Below are positions 11,571-24,450 of a stretch of DNA of 64,000 nucleotides, piece after piece. Origin of the DNA: Mangifera indica (Eukaryota > Streptophyta > Magnoliopsida > Sapindales > Anacardiaceae). A program made the translations under genes and the position numbers. The notes below the pieces were generated by a model. It ran no database searches and had not been told where the DNA came from. It saw only the letters and a program-made list of their open reading frames with translations. The stretch's first letter is position 1. Each line of letters opens with the position of its first letter. The DNA is taken from positions 6,543,228 to 6,607,227 of the forward strand of contig NC_058145.1 in assembly GCF_011075055.1 (NCBI RefSeq). Direction: 5' to 3'.

Positions 11571-11573
11571 ACT

Positions 11574-14500
11574 TATAACACTCCCCTCTAGCAGTATTGC
11601 ACTCCAAAGAAAAGTGCTACTTAAATTGACTACTTGAGCATTATTTAAAAAAAAAATGTAACATGCAATTAATATCTAAATAAAAGTTCTTCATTAATAT
11701 GGTTGAAAAATAACCAAAATACCCTTTAAAATAATAACTAATGTCAAAAAGCATCAAAAGATGTTCATAAAACCAAAACAATTAAAAACATGAAGTATAA
11801 CATAGTACTAACATAAACTGAAAGTAAAGTAATTACAGTTCTGGAAGATGATAGAATTGTCTTCCAGCTCTACACCCTCTAACCATCATTAGTCTCACAA
11901 CCATCACGACGATCTGTATCTATATACACAAAAGTAAGGGGATGAGTGATAAAACACTCAACAAGTAGGAAACGCTAACTAGTATATCTTCTTAATTCCC
12001 CGTAATGCCCTTGACCTTAACTTTGTCATTTAGAATTGGCATCGAACTCCTTATTGAATGATAATAGGTCTTAGTAACTGAATTGGTGCTCATATCTTAA
12101 GTTAGGTTAACTAGACTATATATCTTATTTTCGAATTGAACTATGTCCTAACCTAGTGTAAGGTTTTAGGGCTCCATCAACCAATAATGTAGTAAAATTA
12201 AAAATTTTAAAAATATCAAAGATCTTAAAACCCATCCAAGATAAACATTTTCATGCATAAATTCATGAACATGTTAAACACACATAAGGTGTTTAGAAAT
12301 TATACTTGTATTATTGGCTCTTCTAAGATTTCACGTGACTATGTAAAGGTCACTATCAAATCTTTTTGAGGTAGTGCCTTGGTATCCACTCAGAACACGA
12401 ATGAGAGGTGATCCAGAAAGAAAGTTGCTTGGGCTTTTGTCGACTGAATCTTAGAAATTAGATCATGAAGCTTATGTAAACAAGATTCTAGGTTTAGAGA
12501 TGTGTGCTTAGAATGCATGTGTTTTGGATTGTTGTGTTAAAACTTTGACTCAAACTAAACACCTTTATTTATAAGGTGTGCATGAATCCTAAGTTAGTTA
12601 AAACTCTAACAACTTAGGTGATAAGGTGTCCAAGTGTTCTTATTAAATTAAGACTCCTAATTTATTAAAAATTTTAATGTATAAAATGCTAATTAAAATA
12701 GGATTCCAACTCAATTTAAATTTTCGATCCAATAAGGACTTTGAAATTATTGAAAATTTTAATGCATAAGAATCCTAATTAAATTAAAATTTCAATTCAC
12801 TAAACTTTCTATCAAACGAAGACTTTGAAGAATCCTTGTTTGACTAAAACACTTTACCCATGAGTTAATTTAGCTAATTAACTCGTATCCATCATTTGGC
12901 CTTACTCAGTTAGACTCTTAAATGGGTCTAGCAGAAACATATATTGCATTTGCATGATGCCACGTGGCATCATGCATACCGAATGATTTTAGTCAAAACA
13001 TATCCATATGTTGCTTTTTTTCCATAATCTTAAGATTGTCGTCAAACGATCTTTGTCTTTTGGTTCGTATCAACCTCTTAATGCATTTGACCCATAAGCT
13101 CTTTATTAAATCGATAGTATCTGAATTCAGATTAAATTCATACATAAACCAAGATTGGCCTCTAACAAAGCGTCATAACCACTTGGATGATAGAGTGTCA
13201 ACGAATAACTTTATAAGTTTTTACAACATTACAGTTACGTGCAATTCAATCATTTCTTCAATTTTTATCTTTTGAGGCTGAAATACAAAAATGTCTCTAT
13301 CTTGATAGTTCCTCAATATGAGCTGATATATATTAATGACTTACATTGATTAGGCTACAATCTCATCCCACTGTGGCCACAGATTCAATCAATCATAAAT
13401 GTCTTTTAGCATTCATATATGAGATATCTTCTCATATGTTCAAGGGTGATGAATCCTTTATTGATCAATCATAACTTCTATGTATCTCACGATATGGTTG
13501 TTCATTACCTTTTATGATACCCTTATTATGATGATACGTTAGATAATGTCAAATTATACCGATTCTTACACGAGATGATCTGATAACCTCAAGTCAAAGG
13601 ATCATCACCCACGATGTTCAGAGGATTGTTCTATAAACACTAGAGCAACTATTCGTATGGATATCCTTTGGTGGGGTGAATCCGAAAAACATGTCTAAAA
13701 CGTGCACCCATACGTTACACCAAATTGTCAACAAACAACTTCGAGATATGAAAACTATTGCCACCTTTTGGTGGGGTTATTCAACACTATGACAATCCCA
13801 TAACTATTACATGTGCCCTTAGTCATTGTAATGTCGAGAGTATGAATATTTCTAAAATGACTATCAAATGTGTGCATAGGATTCCCATGATCAGTTGTTT
13901 GAGCCCCTTATTATAATTCTACTATTCTAAGGGCATGTTATTTGCACAATTATATAATAGACAAACATATGAATTGAATAATTATAAATCCTTTCATTAA
14001 TTAATGAGATAAATTATAATTATAGATATCAAATCAATTGACTTTAAGGTATCTACCCTAACATGTGGTCACTAAGGAATCACTCTCCTAGATTCCTACC
14101 TAATATGATACTACTAAACTTGGTGAAAACATTTGAATCTAGATGTTATACTGTAATTGAATATTAAACTGATTGATCTGGATCAAATATAGAGATTTGG
14201 CATCATGTCTGTGTGAGCTCTCTTTGATTTCCTAACTCTATTATACTGTAACCAAGTTTTACTACAAGCATTACCTTACTACGAGTTTTGTGTCAAGAAT
14301 AGTTACTTACAGTACCTTCTCATAACGATCCTAGAATGACTAGCACGTTTATATCTCTTCAGCTTCTACCTAGCTAATGGTTTGTGCCTCTATATAGTTT
14401 AACTAATTAGCATAAGAGGTACTACCGCATACTCCAAAGGCTCAGTTTATCTCTCAGGATAACCTTTATCTCTCTAGCCTAGTTTTTTAGTCAAATTCTT

Positions 14501-15820
14501 TTTCTACCTTATACCCACGGGCATATGCATTGCTAACAAATAGGCGTGTGCCTAGTTATTGTTCACACATGACTTCTACTTATGATTTACTATTTACAAA
14601 CATACGATTGTGTATCTCTTAAGGACATGACCATGTATCCTTCAGTTGTTTGTTTACTGCTCCTGCCTAATTTCATCTCAATTATACCCTTTCACAAGGG
14701 TAATTTGATAAATTATCATCTTATTTAGTTGTGTTAAGGCTATGTACATAATATCTGCATGTTCTTGATGATCGCTAATTAGTCAGTGATGTTCGACAGT
14801 TGTCAAAAGGTCAAGAAAACTTGCCTTGATGTTGGAAAATCAAACACATAAACTTGTGTCTCATACCACATGACCGTGTGTTGGCTCCAACTTCTAGGAA
14901 CCAGTCTAAAAAAGCACCCTAGCTGGGTTTCTACGGATATTTTTCAATCCTTAGACATATACAAGCATCCACAATATATCATACTGCATTCTCACCTGAT
15001 TCATAGTCTTTATAAACATAAATTCATTAAGAAATCTAACTAAAGCTTTCCTAGGATTTTCTGTTATGTTAATCTTTCCCTACCAATATTATAATCGAAA
15101 CCTTCTTTCAAAACTAGATTATTGGCAATAAACCTTATCAAGAACACATTGCAATCATCATATAACTTATATAAACATGGAAACACACATAGCTAACAAC
15201 AATATCACAAATTCTATGATTCTACTTCCATTAATATAATTCTTGACATTACTTTACCTTCTAACTTGATTTGTTTTCAACAAAACCAATTGCACACACA
15301 TACACAAGCATATTTACATCCCAAGATGCATATTTAATCAATAATCATAGCCAAAGATGATCCAATCAAAAATGTATATCCTATTTACCTTATTTTAGAA
15401 AGACAGTCGCACACAATCAGACCTTCTTCTCTCTCGTTTCCTCGCCATTACATCGTTGGAGAGAGCTCGTCAATGACATTGCATGATAGTTAGGATATCA
15501 GCCTTTTTTACTCTCTCACTTTTCTAGGATTTCAAATGATTTAGGGTTCTGAATTCTAACCCTTATATCACTACAATTCACCAATTTATAACCAATTATG
15601 CGCCTAGACACATGGGTGTGTGTTGACACACACGGTTGTGTGTCACTTATAAATTAATATTGCATTGCAGCTTGTTTGATTGACGTGGCACAGACACACA
15701 TGTAAGCCCTCCCTTACACACAACTGTGTATCACCTAAAATATAAACTTTGACTTTTCAACTCATGTTAACACAAGCAAAAAGACTATACTACCCTTCAA
15801 ACGTACTTGTGGGTATTACA
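11574..15820 (-). repeat. 5' LTR of gypsy G1, itself interrupted
   Basis: On the plus strand it runs from TATAACACTCCCC (mutated TGTAACAC) to GGGTATTACA at 15820. About 2.3 kb of LTR is left once the copia-type insertion at 12144-14063 is removed. It aligns with the G2 LTR (42172-44330) on both sides of that insertion, for instance at TACTAAACTTGGT. It is rich in ACACACGGNTGTGTGT motifs (14520-14660, 15610-15740). LINE endonuclease sequence starts immediately after its end. Confidence 0.8.
12144..14063 (-). mobile_element. Copia-type LTR A with primer-site remnant, nested in the G1 LTR
   Basis: In minus orientation it begins TGTTAGGGTAGATACC at 14063. That start is shared with LTR B (37116, GTTAGGGTAGGTGCC) and LTR C (51073). 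The LTR appears to end at about 12188 (ACTACA), followed by a degenerate TGGTTGATGGAGCCC primer-site-like sequence. It contains a TATAAATA box and the copia-like 3' region. G2 lacks it at the same place. The target duplication is not clear. The plus-strand frame at 12964-13275 is antisense to it and is not a gene. Confidence 0.7.
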
Positions 15821-15839
15821 ATCAGTGAAGTGGAAAACC

Positions 15840-16500
15840 ACATAGCTTGCGAGCTTGGTAGAATATTGGTGAATGAGAATTGGCTTGACTCTTTCCCTAA
15901 ATCTATGGGAATTTTCCATCCTTGTGGTCTTTCAAGTCATAATCCTTATGTTCTTCTTGGAGGTGAAAATGTTGCTAAAGAGAAAAGCCTATTCAAAAAT
16001 TTCGACTTTTGGGTAGATCATGAAAAGTTCTTGCCTTTGGTAGAGAAGGCTTGGAAAGAAGAATTTCATAGGAGCCCTATGTATCATCTTGTCAATAAGC
16101 TCAAAAAAGTGAAGTTTTCCCTTAAAGAACTTAACAAAAAAGAATTTTAGAACTTCTCGAAAAAGGTTAAAATTGCAAGGGAGAAACTCAATAGTGCTCA
16201 AATAAGGTTGGAAAGGTCTTCACTTGATAATGGTCTTTTGGAATAATAGAAAAAAAATGCTAGAGAGTATTAAAGGCTTAATTGGATAGAGGAATCTTTG
16301 ATAAGGCAAAAATCAAGGATTAATTGGCTTAAAGAGGAGGATCAAAACATGAACTATTTCTTTAATTGCATTAAAAGTAGAAGGAATAGAAATGTCATAA
16401 ATGGTCTCTTCTTTGATGATGGGTCTTTCACAAGTGACAGAGCAAATCAAGGAGGAATTTATGTCTTCTTTCAAAAATCTTCTCTCTTGCTATTGTGAAG
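15840..16500 (+). pseudogene. LINE endonuclease C-terminus and linker
   Basis: The translation has FDFWVDHEKFLPLVEKAWKE and a KLKKVKFSLKELNKKEF stretch, typical of the segment between endonuclease and RT in plant LINEs, then RINWLKEEDQNMNYFF. A stop at about 16149 breaks the frame. Confidence 0.78.
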
Positions 16501-16559
16501 AGTATATAGAGGGGAATTTTGTGGAGTTGCTTGATTTTGATTTCCTTTGAGATATTACC

Positions 16560-18940
16560 CAAGACATGATCAAGAAAGTGACTAATGAAGAAATAAGGAA
16601 CACTTTTTTCAACATCGATAGTAACAAAGCATTGGATCTCGATGAATTTGGTGCTCAGTTTTTCAAAAGAGCTTGGAAGGTGGTGGATAAGGATGTTATA
16701 AAAGCTATAAAGTTCTTTTTGTCTTTAGGTTTGCTTCTTCATGAGGTTATTGCACCGTTTTAACTATTGGGCCTAAATGCAAAAAATCCTTTAGGGCTAA
16801 AGACTTCAGGCCGATCTCATGTTGCAATATAATCTATAAGTGTATCATGAAGATCATGGCTAATAGATTGAAGAGCATTCTCCTTTTATTCATCAACAAA
16901 GCCCAATGAGCAATTGTCAAGGGTAAGATAATTGGTGAGAATATTCTTTTGTGTAGTGAGCTCTTGTGTAACTACCACAAGAATGTGAAGAATATCAAGA
17001 AATGCACTATCAAAATAGACCTTATGAAAGCTTACAACATGGTTAGTTAGAAATTCATTAGTGCTATTCTTAAGAGGATTGGAATCCATCCTAAGTTTCT
17101 TAGATGGATAAAGGTATGCATAACTACTTATTCCTTATCGGTTAGTATCAATAATGAGCTTGAAGGCTTCTTCAAAAGTTTTATAAGTCCTAGACAAAAG
17201 GACCTACTCCGTCTATATATGTTTGTGATTGCAATGAAAGTTCTTTCAAGAATAATTAAAGAAATGGAAACTAAGAAAGACTTTAAGTACCATTAGAAGT
17301 GCAAGGTGAATAAAATAACCCATATATGCTTTGATGATGACCTGCTTATCTTTTGTAAAATGAAAAAGAACTTCTTAAGTCTTATAAATGATGTTTTATT
17401 CTTATTCCAAAAGTGGTATGAACTAAAGGCTAATGACTCAAAGAGCAATATTTATTTCTTTGAAATGGATGCTCAAGAAAATGAAGACTTGAAAAGGATA
17501 TTGAACTATGAGGAGGGATCTATTCCTCAAATATTTGAGAGTTTCTATATCTTCTTATAAACTCTCAAAAGAATATTGTAGACCCTTTGTGGACAAAATC
17601 CGTGTTGGGATTAACTTCTAGAAGCACAAATTTTATCTTATGTGAGAAGAATGATGCTTATTAAGGCTATCCTCTTTAGTGTGCAAGTGTATTAGTCCTC
17701 TTATTTTTTTCTCCCTTCCAAAATCCTTAAAGAGCTTGATGGCAAACTTATGGCTTTCTTTTGGAGTGGTAAAGACCTTAATTACCATAAAGCCAAGATT
17801 GCTTAGGAAGATGTTTGCTTGCCTAAAGGTGGTTTGGGCCTTATGAAAAGCAACGAGTGGAATAAAACGACTATGACCAAACATCTTTAGGATCTTATGA
17901 ATCCGAATTCCTCTTTTGTTTGGGCCAAATGGGTGGAAAAAGTTAATCTTAAAGGAAAATATATATGGGATTAAATTCTTCTAGAAATTGTCATTGGTGG
18001 TAGAGAAAACTTCTCAAGTTGAGAGAAAGCTTGAAAACAAAATCAAGTATGTTATTAGTAATGGTGATCACATTTTCTTTTGGATCGACAATTGGCATCC
18101 ATTTAGCCCTTTGGTAGAAAGATTTGGGAATAGGTTTATGTATGTCTCTGATATTAAAAGAAATACAAAAGTATAAGACATTATTGAGGATAATAGGTGG
18201 AAATGACCTTTGACCTATTACACGAAATTTAGGGAAATCAAAGCCGTGATGAATGACCACCCAAAAGGTGGAAGGGATTGCATTCGATGGTTGTCTTGCC
18301 CTAAAGGTAACTTTTTCAATAAAATCGGCTTGGAATGAGCTTAGAAGCTAGGAAAGGGAGATTACTTGGGCTAGCTTGATTTGACACAAAAAATTTATTG
18401 CTAGGCATGCTATCATTCTTTGGTTTTCCATTAAACAAAGACTTACTACAACGAACAAGTTGTTAAAATTAGGATCACCAATGATGCTTCTTGTGTGTTT
18501 TGCAATAACGGGGAGGAAAGTTTAAACCATCTCTTCTTCTAATATGAGTATAGTCTTCATATTTGGAGCAACACTTTATCGATCCACAATATGAACTATG
18601 GAGGTTAAGACTGAGGAGATTGTATAAAGGACATAGCCATAGAGTGGAAAGATAACAATTTTAAGCATATTATGGGGAAGTTGAACCTTTAAGCCACTAT
18701 TTATGTAATATGGAAGGAGAGGAATAATAGAGTCTTATCGAGAAATTACATTTCTAAGGAAAGAGTCAAAGAAAAAATAAAAAGAATTGTTAAGGATAAA
18801 GGTGCAAAGTTCTCTAACTTTTCCCTAATGAAGAGTAACAAGGAGATAGCTAAAAGATGAGGCCTTCTACAATGCATCTTTAAGCCATCTTGATGGTCTT
18901 CCTCATTTTTTTTTCTAACAAAGTTTCTATTTTGGAAATT
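16560..18940 (+). pseudogene. LINE reverse transcriptase and zf-RVT remnant
   Basis: It opens with VTNEEIRNTFFNIDSNKALD, then a FRPISCCNIIYKC-like palm start near 16800 and a KIDLMKAYNM motif near 17020. The YADD box appears as FDDD near 17330 (THICFDDDLLIF). A C-terminal HLFF/zinc segment follows at about 18490-18560. It is interrupted by several stops and shifts, so it is non-functional. Confidence 0.8.
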
Positions 18941-19840
18941 TAGGCCCAAAGCTTCAGATTTTCTAGATGTACTTTAAAATTCCAAGAACCTAATGCTTTG
19001 AATATGGGTTTTATTATTGCCATTCACTTCCGAGTTTCTAGTCTCTTCCAATTTCGGCCTCTATAGTGCACATTTTGTATTTTACTCTTGGATTCTACTG
19101 TTTTGCTTTCTCAACTGGACATTCTTTGTTTTATGTTCTGTACACATGTTGTGTTTGGATTTTGGTTTATGTTCTATACTGCCAGCTCTCCATTTTGCAA
19201 TCTTCTGGTCACAGTCTCAATTATGTTGGAAAATTCTGTAGCAAATTATGTAGAATTATTAAAGGACTAGTTGTTGCTCTTTGCCTTCAAGTCTCTCCTG
19301 CATAGATTAATCTCTAAGAAGATCCAAAAGGCTGCTAAGTTTCCTTCTAGCAATGCTACAAATATAGATTCCCCCTAGAAAAACAGTTTGCATGTCTTTT
19401 CTACTAGCTTCCCCTATGATTTCCCTTTTTATGTAGATTATGCCTCTGCTTCATGTGCCACCTTCTGGTAGTTTACTGTCTTTTGCCATTTTAATCATTT
19501 TTTATTTATTTATGGTGCATAACTCTTTTAGGCAATATATAAAAGTTAGGTTCCACAATTTTTTGATTGTTTTGATCAATTTTATCATATTTTTTCCTTG
19601 CTTGAATAGTTTAGGCTACAACGACACCCCCTTTTATAATCTCTATTGATTTTTCCCTCCCACTCTCTTAAGGCCTAGCAATGCTCTCACTTTTGGTAGT
19701 AACTCAAAAGAAGTGTTGGTTTTGGGTGCATCTTGCCCTTGGTGGCCTTGGTTGTTTAGTCCTCCTAGCCGAGCTTAGGTTGTTTTTGAGCCTTTTGGTT
19801 GTGTTTTGTTTATATATTCTTTTGCTTAGCAAAAAAAAAA

Positions 19841-20163
19841 GTTAATAAAATCTGTTAATTTTAAGAATATAATTGTCATTTGACTTATAATATTGAAAAA
19901 AATAAAATTTTATTTAATTTCCTTACCTTAATTTTTAAAAACTAACAATTTCCCTTTAGTTTAAGTTTTGAAAAATTACATTTCCCTCATAGGGTTTCAT
20001 TCATTTCTCTTATTTCTCAAGCAACATTCTTCGTCTCTGGCCAACTTCATCTTCCCACATATCTTCTTCTCCAATACTCTTTCCCTCTCCCTAAAGAATG
20101 GTAGCCCAAGTTAAAGAGTTGAGAAGACACATCTTTCTTTCTCAAACGAAGACGATGATGAAT
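19841..20163 (+). mobile_element. MULE-4 arm continuing after the LINE, right end lost
   Basis: TTTTATTTAATTTCC, then AACAATTTCCC, then CTCATAGGGTTTC matches the left arms of the foldback MULEs, including the inner CTTCGTCTC core. It starts at the position of the arm where the 5028-5082 fragment leaves off. No right-hand terminal repeat follows, so the element is truncated. Confidence 0.65.
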
Positions 20164-21623
20164 TTAGTAATATATTAATTAAAGAACCTAAGACTTTTGT
20201 TACATCTTTGGAAACAAGTTTTAATCATGATTAATTGTGAGACTTTTTTTTTTTTTTTGCCATGCATACAATACTTATGCGATGACAATTTGGTCTCTAA
20301 ACCAAGTCCTTAGCTTGTCTCTTTTCGAATAAGGGGAGATATCTCTAATAGAAAAGAAAATGAAAATGAGAAGAAATTTTTTTTTTTTTGTAAGAATAAT
20401 AAATGGAAGAGAAATTTATCTTACAAGAATTTTCCATTATCCATGAACCCGGAACAAGCAAGGATGAAGAAAGGTCTTCTACAGGGACGAGTATTAAGGT
20501 ATTCGATCTTACTCCGGCCTGCCCTATGTTGCCTTATACCATCCCTATACATGCATAAGAGAAAAGACTTCTAAAAAAACAATAGATTGTTAGTGGAAGA
20601 TTAAGTAGTCACACAATTGATGTGTACATAGTTCCTAAGAATCAATTAATATGTGTAACAAAAATAGATGAACAGATTGTTGTAGTACTTTTTCTTTGTG
20701 AATGTACCCGAGTAACATTTTCTAGACAGAAATCAGAATTGCGATATTCAGTGTTCATGGATTCCCACGATCCTTTTTTCATGATTTTACCATTCTAAAT
20801 GCATATTATGTGTCACAATTTTATCATTCTAAGAACATATTATACTAATATTAATATGAATGAATAATAAAACACATTAGTGACTAGACTCACAACCACT
20901 GTATCAAACTCAAGTCCTTGACATGAGAGTCCTAATACTCCACTATTTTCGCTAGCCCTTGAGGTTATCTTTTTATGTTTTATAGGTAAAATGTAAGCAA
21001 AAGTAACAAGATTCATTCAAATGATGTAATGAGAGGAGGAAGATTAAGTAAGAAGTTGAAAGTTGTTTTACTTTAAATTTTGCATAAGTTACTTTATTGT
21101 AAGTAGGAGAAAAATTTCTAAGGTTTTCTTGTAAACATCTTTATAAGCTTTTTCTTAGAGTTGAAACAATTATGTTTTATAAGATTTTTTTCTGAAAAAT
21201 GAAAGGATTTATGTTGTCTTTTTCTTAATGAAAGATATGAAGTTTCAATATACGTACATGTGTTAATGTTTAAAGTTTTCCGCTAATCTAAGTTATGTTT
21301 TTTTTATCATCTTACACTTTTAATGTGTGAATCTTTTAGGTTGGTTGACTAGGGATACTTAATCAAACATTAAATTTTCAATAAACCTATGTCAATTTAT
21401 TAGTATCTAATTTGAATATTTATAATAATATATTATAGTTAAATTGAATATTTTTAAATTAAAAAAGAATTAATATTTATTATAAAATAATATATCATCA
21501 TTATATCTAAAATAGTATCCATTAATTTTTTAATATCAATTATTATTTATTCACAATTTAATATTAATTTTTTAATGATAAAGAAATTTTGTTTTTATAA
21601 ATTTTTTTGGATATGTACTTATA
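20164..21623. other. Intergenic, AT-rich, no gene
   Basis: No coding signal. At about 20430-20545 there is a GC-richer stretch (CCGGAACAAGCAAGG ... CGGCCTGCCC ... TTGCCTTATACCATCCC) that looks like a decayed copy of a common plant dispersed repeat rich in GGGGACGGG/CCCGCCCC. Poly-T/A tracts occur at 20246-20259 and 20376-20388. Confidence 0.5.
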
Positions 21624-22707
21624 AAATTTTAAGGTTGAAAGACTTGTTCCCACCTAAGGTATTGTGTAAACCCAAATTCATATATATCAACTTTAAAAAA
21701 CTCAAAATTTCACCCATGAGTCAATTTCTATTAAAATTTTCAATTATAGTTAAAGATAAAATCGTTATTTTAATAATAATATTAAAAAACTAAAATTTTA
21801 TTTCATTTTCCTATCTTAGTTTTAGAAACTGATCATTTCCCTTCAGACTTTATATATTGCATTTTTGAAAAATAACATTCCTTCCTCCACCTCTAAGGTT
21901 TCGTACTTTTTCAAGTTTTTCTTTTGCAATTGCCTCCCAAAACTTTTTGAAACTTTTATTTCACCCTCATATAATTCGTTTCAAGTTTCTCTCAGGTGAG
22001 ATAGTGACATCGAATGATGAAAATTGCAGTAATCACCTTGTGCGATTTTCGTTGACGATGCATCTTTCCCTCCCGCACGATTATGATGACTCGCTCTCTT
22101 CCTCACAATGACTTGGTGTCTCTTTCTCTCTCGCTGTTGACCTGCTTTCTTCCTTTGTCCATCAGTGACACATCGAGAGAGAAGCGAGGAAAAGAGGTTG
22201 TAAAGAGTCATATTCGATGAAGAAAAACCACATCACCAACTTGCGTGGAGAAGAATGCTAAGCTAATGGCAACTTGATCCTGGGTAAAGAGATGGCTAAA
22301 GACGGAAAAAGGCAATCGTTGAAAAATGGTAGCAAATGGAAATTATATTGGGGTGAAATGAAAGTTTTAAAAAGTTTTTGGGGGGCGGTTGGAAAAGAAA
22401 AACTTGAAAAAGTATGAAACCTAGAGTTTGGGGGGGGGGGGGGGAGGGAGAGAAAGTCATTTTTCAAAACTGGAATATATGAATTCTAGAGAAAATTGTC
22501 ATATTTTAAAACTAAGAGAGAAAAAAAAATAAAATTTTAGTTTTTTAAATATTGTTATTAAAATAATAATTTTACCTTTAACCCTAACTGAAAAATTTAA
22601 TAGAAATTGACTCATAGATAAGACTTTGGGTTTTTGAAAGTCAATGGGTATGAGTTTGGGTTTATGCTATACCTTGGGTGGGAATAAGTCTTTTGGCCAA
22701 TTTTTAA
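21624..22707. mobile_element. Foldback Mutator-like element MULE-3 (21633-22698) with 9-bp TSDs
   Basis: The ends are inverted repeats (GGTTGAAAGACTTGTTCCC on the left; complement GGCCAAAAGACTTATTCCC on the right) extending about 350 bp inward. Flanks AAATTTTAA (21624-21632) and AATTTTTAA (22699-22707) form a 9-bp duplication with one mismatch. The central part (22000-22300) is unique and GC-richer, without a convincing gene. It carries a run of 15 G at 22430-22444. It is longer than MULE-1 and MULE-2 because of the central part. Confidence 0.8.
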
Positions 22708-22906
22708 TTAAGACTTATGTCCAAACTAGGTGCCGAGTTCAGTTAGGGCACCTAAGTCGGACCCAATCTTGTTTCGAGTTTACTATTCTACACACAATAT
22801 TGACTAATTATAAACTCGGACTCAATATCTTTGATCTAGTATTTTTTACACCCTAAAAAACAAAGAAAGTTAGTAAGTAAAACTGAAAAAATAGAAATAA
22901 AAAATT
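22708..22906. other. Spacer between MULE-3 and M1
   Basis: AT-rich sequence with no recognised feature. The short frames here have no homology that I recognise. Confidence 0.4.
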
Positions 22907-23659
22907 GGGAAATTAAATTATATACCCCATCTTACCCTAAACCAAGCAAAAATGCCCCTTTTTGAAAGCCTTAAATAAAAATGCCCCAAAAATTTTTAAA
23001 AATACTAATACTATCCTTCACCACTTCTATATATACTTTCACTCTTATACCTTTTTCATATCATTCAAACTCTCACTCTCACCTTCATTTTTACTTAATA
23101 TTTGATACTGTGGGTTCATTTAAAAGGAAGAAAATTCCTATTTCTAAATTTGAGATGAAAAAAATCAATTTGTGAGAACAAGATATTTATACAAATCTTA
23201 AGTCAAAACTTAATTTTATTTATTAAATCAAGTTTGTATACTATGTAAATGGGCATCTGAAGGGGACAAAACAGGTAACATAATTGATGAGCACTTCTGC
23301 AGGGGATTCTCGATAATAAGGGCTTGAACATCATGAAGATGTGTGGTCTCGATGGTTGGGGTCTCAACAGTTGGACATGTAGTCTGTTCAGTAACAGGGG
23401 TCTGAACATTGACAGGTGTCTTAGGACTAGGGGCCTAAATATCCATATGTGGCATAGCTAGAAAAGCTCCATTTGAGGGGTTAAGGAAGATGAACATAAT
23501 CGGGGATCCAATATACATGTGTAGGCAACAATGTCAACATGCCATTATGCAGACTTCTTAATCAGTAATGGTTGGAGCAAGAAAGTAACATCATTATACT
23601 CATTTAGATAAATAATTAAATATATTTGCATTAATCAATAAATTAATCAATTAACAATT

Positions 23660-24450
23660 ACATACCTTATCATCAGTGAATATAATTTCTGTATGACTCT
23701 ATTTAAAAATATCTTTTGTATGCCAGCTAAACATTCGTGGAGATGCATCCATAGTAACCAAGTCTACCTAATTATCTAGGGTGTCAATCGTCTTGTAGAT
23801 CCAAAATTGCAGTATGAACATTAATATTTAAATTCAATTAATAATGCTTTCCCTTGACAATCAATATATATAATTAACAAATATACATTTACTTGGAATG
23901 AGAGCGAGAACCCATATATATCATATTTATGCATATTTGTCATCTGACCGAAGCAAATCCTCTCACTCACCTCGAACATTGACTCATTTGTCATTTTCCA
24001 TACTACAACACCCTACAGATAGGAATTGAAACAGTCTAAATGATCAACCAATTTAAGATCCTCTACAGATACCTTATTTCATTTGTCGTTTCTTAGTAAC
24101 ACCATATAAAGACAATACAACATGACAATTTTGACAGTGTTGATATCGTCATCCTCCCATGACTTCATTTGGAAAACTTACTCCAAATCATGATACTGCA
24201 CCTTTTGATATCCCAAAAAATAGGTCTGCCAAATCCTATCTCCAAATCTAATGGAATATATGATGAAATAGTATATTCCAACTAAATGATAGTCTGATCA
24301 TAAGTGCAAACTCGAATAGGGTAAATTTCATGCCAAGCCTATTAATCCTAAACCAAAACTCATTCCTCCCTAATCCTTGATACAGTTGTCACAACATGAA
24401 TAAGTACACCAACACTCCATTAAATCTTATATCTGGTAATTGTAGCAAAT
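23660..24450 (-). pseudogene. DUF1985-like coding remnant in M1
   Basis: The minus-strand translation has a GMKFTLFEFALM-like segment (family: RFSLxEFALITGL), then WEDDDINTVKIVMLYCLYMVLL, VDHLDCFNSYLWG and a FSLSFQ end followed by an intron-like GTAAAT. The order matches the M2 copy exon by exon. Several stops are present. DUF1985 proteins are found in plant Mutator-like elements that also carry Ulp1-like proteases; their function is unknown. Confidence 0.65.

Larger units (their letters stand above)
5293..11573 (-). mobile_element. Gypsy chromovirus G1, internal region (3' end missing)
   Basis: Minus-strand Ty3/gypsy element. From its 5' end (high coordinates) it has a primer binding site (11559-11570), gag (11440 to 10556), zinc knuckle and protease (8300 to 7640), reverse transcriptase, RNase H and integrase (7480 to 5293). 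All frames are broken. The integrase ends abruptly at about 5293, in the segment after the catalytic core, and the 3' LTR is absent, so a deletion removed the element's 3' end together with part of the LINE it sits in. A solo LTR interrupts it at 8409-10550. It resembles G2 at 38690-42171 throughout, including identical stretches such as CTTAATGGTCACCTTGTTAA. Confidence 0.85.
15821..19840 (+). mobile_element. L1-type LINE, 3' portion with poly(A)
   Basis: It starts directly after the G1 LTR with the C-terminal part of the AP-endonuclease (ELGRILVNENWL, then GLSSHNP in place of the usual GLSDHSP), followed by RT and a zf-RVT-like domain. It ends in a TTTGCTTAGC-A10 tail at 19831-19840. All frames carry stops. 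With the ORF1 piece at 5083-5292 it forms one LINE that G1 split. The last 0.9 kb (18950-19830) is 3' UTR-like, and the small frames there are not genes. The bases after the poly(A) (GTTAATAAAA) resemble CTAATAAG before the LINE, a possible target duplication. Confidence 0.82.

Noticed and set aside
12964..13275. 103-codon plus-strand frame
   Set aside because: It is antisense to LTR A; no recognisable domain and no promoter context.
19017..19305. Three overlapping hydrophobic frames (FCFL/LYC-rich)
   Set aside because: They fall in the LINE 3' UTR-like tail before the poly(A); T-rich DNA yields hydrophobic frames by chance.
20430..20545. Possible RNA gene because of the local GC rise
   Set aside because: No tRNA or snRNA boxes; the words resemble a decayed dispersed plant repeat.
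22981..23409. Small plus and minus frames near the M1 3' end
   Set aside because: No domain; the region shows only Thr/Pro-rich traces of the transposon protein with stops.
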